A DNA stretch of 64,000 nt from M3007 sp031373665. Its GTDB lineage: Bacteria; Bacteroidota; Bacteroidia; Chitinophagales; Saprospiraceae. The translations under genes and the position numbers were made by a program. This document shows positions 63,927 through 64,000 of the stretch, in pieces. Numbering within the stretch: position 1 is the stretch's first letter; the number at the start of each line of letters is the position of its first letter. The stretch lies in assembly GCA_031373665.1 (NCBI GenBank), contig JANMMZ010000054.1, positions 36,760 to 100,759 on the forward strand, in the 5' to 3' direction. The notes below the pieces were generated by a model that saw only the letters and a program-made list of their open reading frames with translations, was not told the origin of the DNA and did no database searches.

Positions 63927-64000
63927 TTGGGCATGACCCAATGATAAAGCAAGTAAATCTTGCTTTGAATGACGGGAACATGCGAAGCATGAGGGGCTAT
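63927..64000. repeat. Cluster of three small stem-loops at the window end
   Basis: TTGGG CATGA CCCAA (63927-63941), AAAGCAAG TAAAT CTTGCTTT (63946-63966) and CATGC GAA GCATG (63979-63991), followed by AGGGGCTAT at the edge. It may be another REP-like block, or a terminator of a gene outside the window. The rest of 63782-63926 is A+T-rich with no gene seen. Confidence 0.4.

Overview
The window reads as chromosomal DNA of a free-living Bacteroidota, most likely of the Saprospiria or a near relative. Four secreted proteins are intact and end in type IX secretion (T9SS) sorting domains, of the 'gliding motility-associated' (type B) or 'IYPNP' (type A) kind, and a fifth is a remnant. The -7 boxes fit the Bacteroidota consensus TAnnTTTG, there are many lipoproteins, and the families seen (DUF1501/DUF1800 pair, DUF6340, DUF1573, WG repeats, LVIVD repeats) are typical of the phylum. 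Base composition is moderate, with two visibly A+T-richer patches (about 12.35-14.2 kb and 59.5-63.8 kb). There is one tRNA gene, no rRNA and no CRISPR array.

Layout. 1-10 kb, minus strand: a CotH-like protein, a 2488-residue T9SS adhesin-like protein with four regular repeats of about 275 residues, and a GTG-started GT9 glycosyltransferase cut by the window edge. 10.3-20.2 kb, mostly plus strand: a membrane-anchored six-unit DUF1508 protein; an A+T-rich OLD-like ATPase/TOPRIM gene behind a hairpin-bearing mini-ORF; a GH29 fucosidase with a RhaM-type mutarotase; a REP-associated tyrosine transposase between 60-bp inverted repeats; an OmpA lipoprotein; and a GT-C membrane glycosyltransferase. 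20.2-31.6 kb: a monoacylglycerol-lipase-like hydrolase, a TPR protein, the etfB-etfA-bifunctional-nuclease operon, a NYN/cold-shock fusion, a PPAD-like peptidyl-arginine deiminase with a T9SS tail, an FAH-family hydrolase, tRNA-Glu, ornithine aminotransferase and a TMTC-like membrane protein.

31.6-41 kb, minus strand: a GH32 lipoprotein, a quinone-reductase-like MDR, a DUF1573 lipoprotein, an UlaG-like metallo-hydrolase, the DUF1501/DUF1800 pair, a DCC-family thiol-disulfide protein and a solitary Cas6 without other cas genes or an array. 41-54 kb, minus strand: a 1564-residue T9SS protein (predicted seven-bladed propeller plus Ig-like modules), DUF6340, a gluconate module (GntP permease and a single-chain gluconokinase/6-phosphogluconate dehydrogenase fusion), a barrel-like protein, two LVIVD-type lipoproteins and a helical cytoplasmic protein of unknown role. 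54-64 kb: a T9SS type A protein, a WG-repeat protein, a DinB-like protein, a collapsed T9SS pseudogene, and an A+T-rich three-gene cassette (lipoprotein, metalloprotease with CARDB-like tail, GATase-like protein of unknown function).

The best candidates for undescribed biology are the three-gene cassette at 60.0-63.8 kb, the ATPase/TOPRIM gene with its structured leader at 12.3-14.2 kb, the orphan Cas6, the DUF1508 hexad with a membrane anchor, and the GntK-Gnd fusion. All function calls rest on motif recognition by eye; no database search was run.
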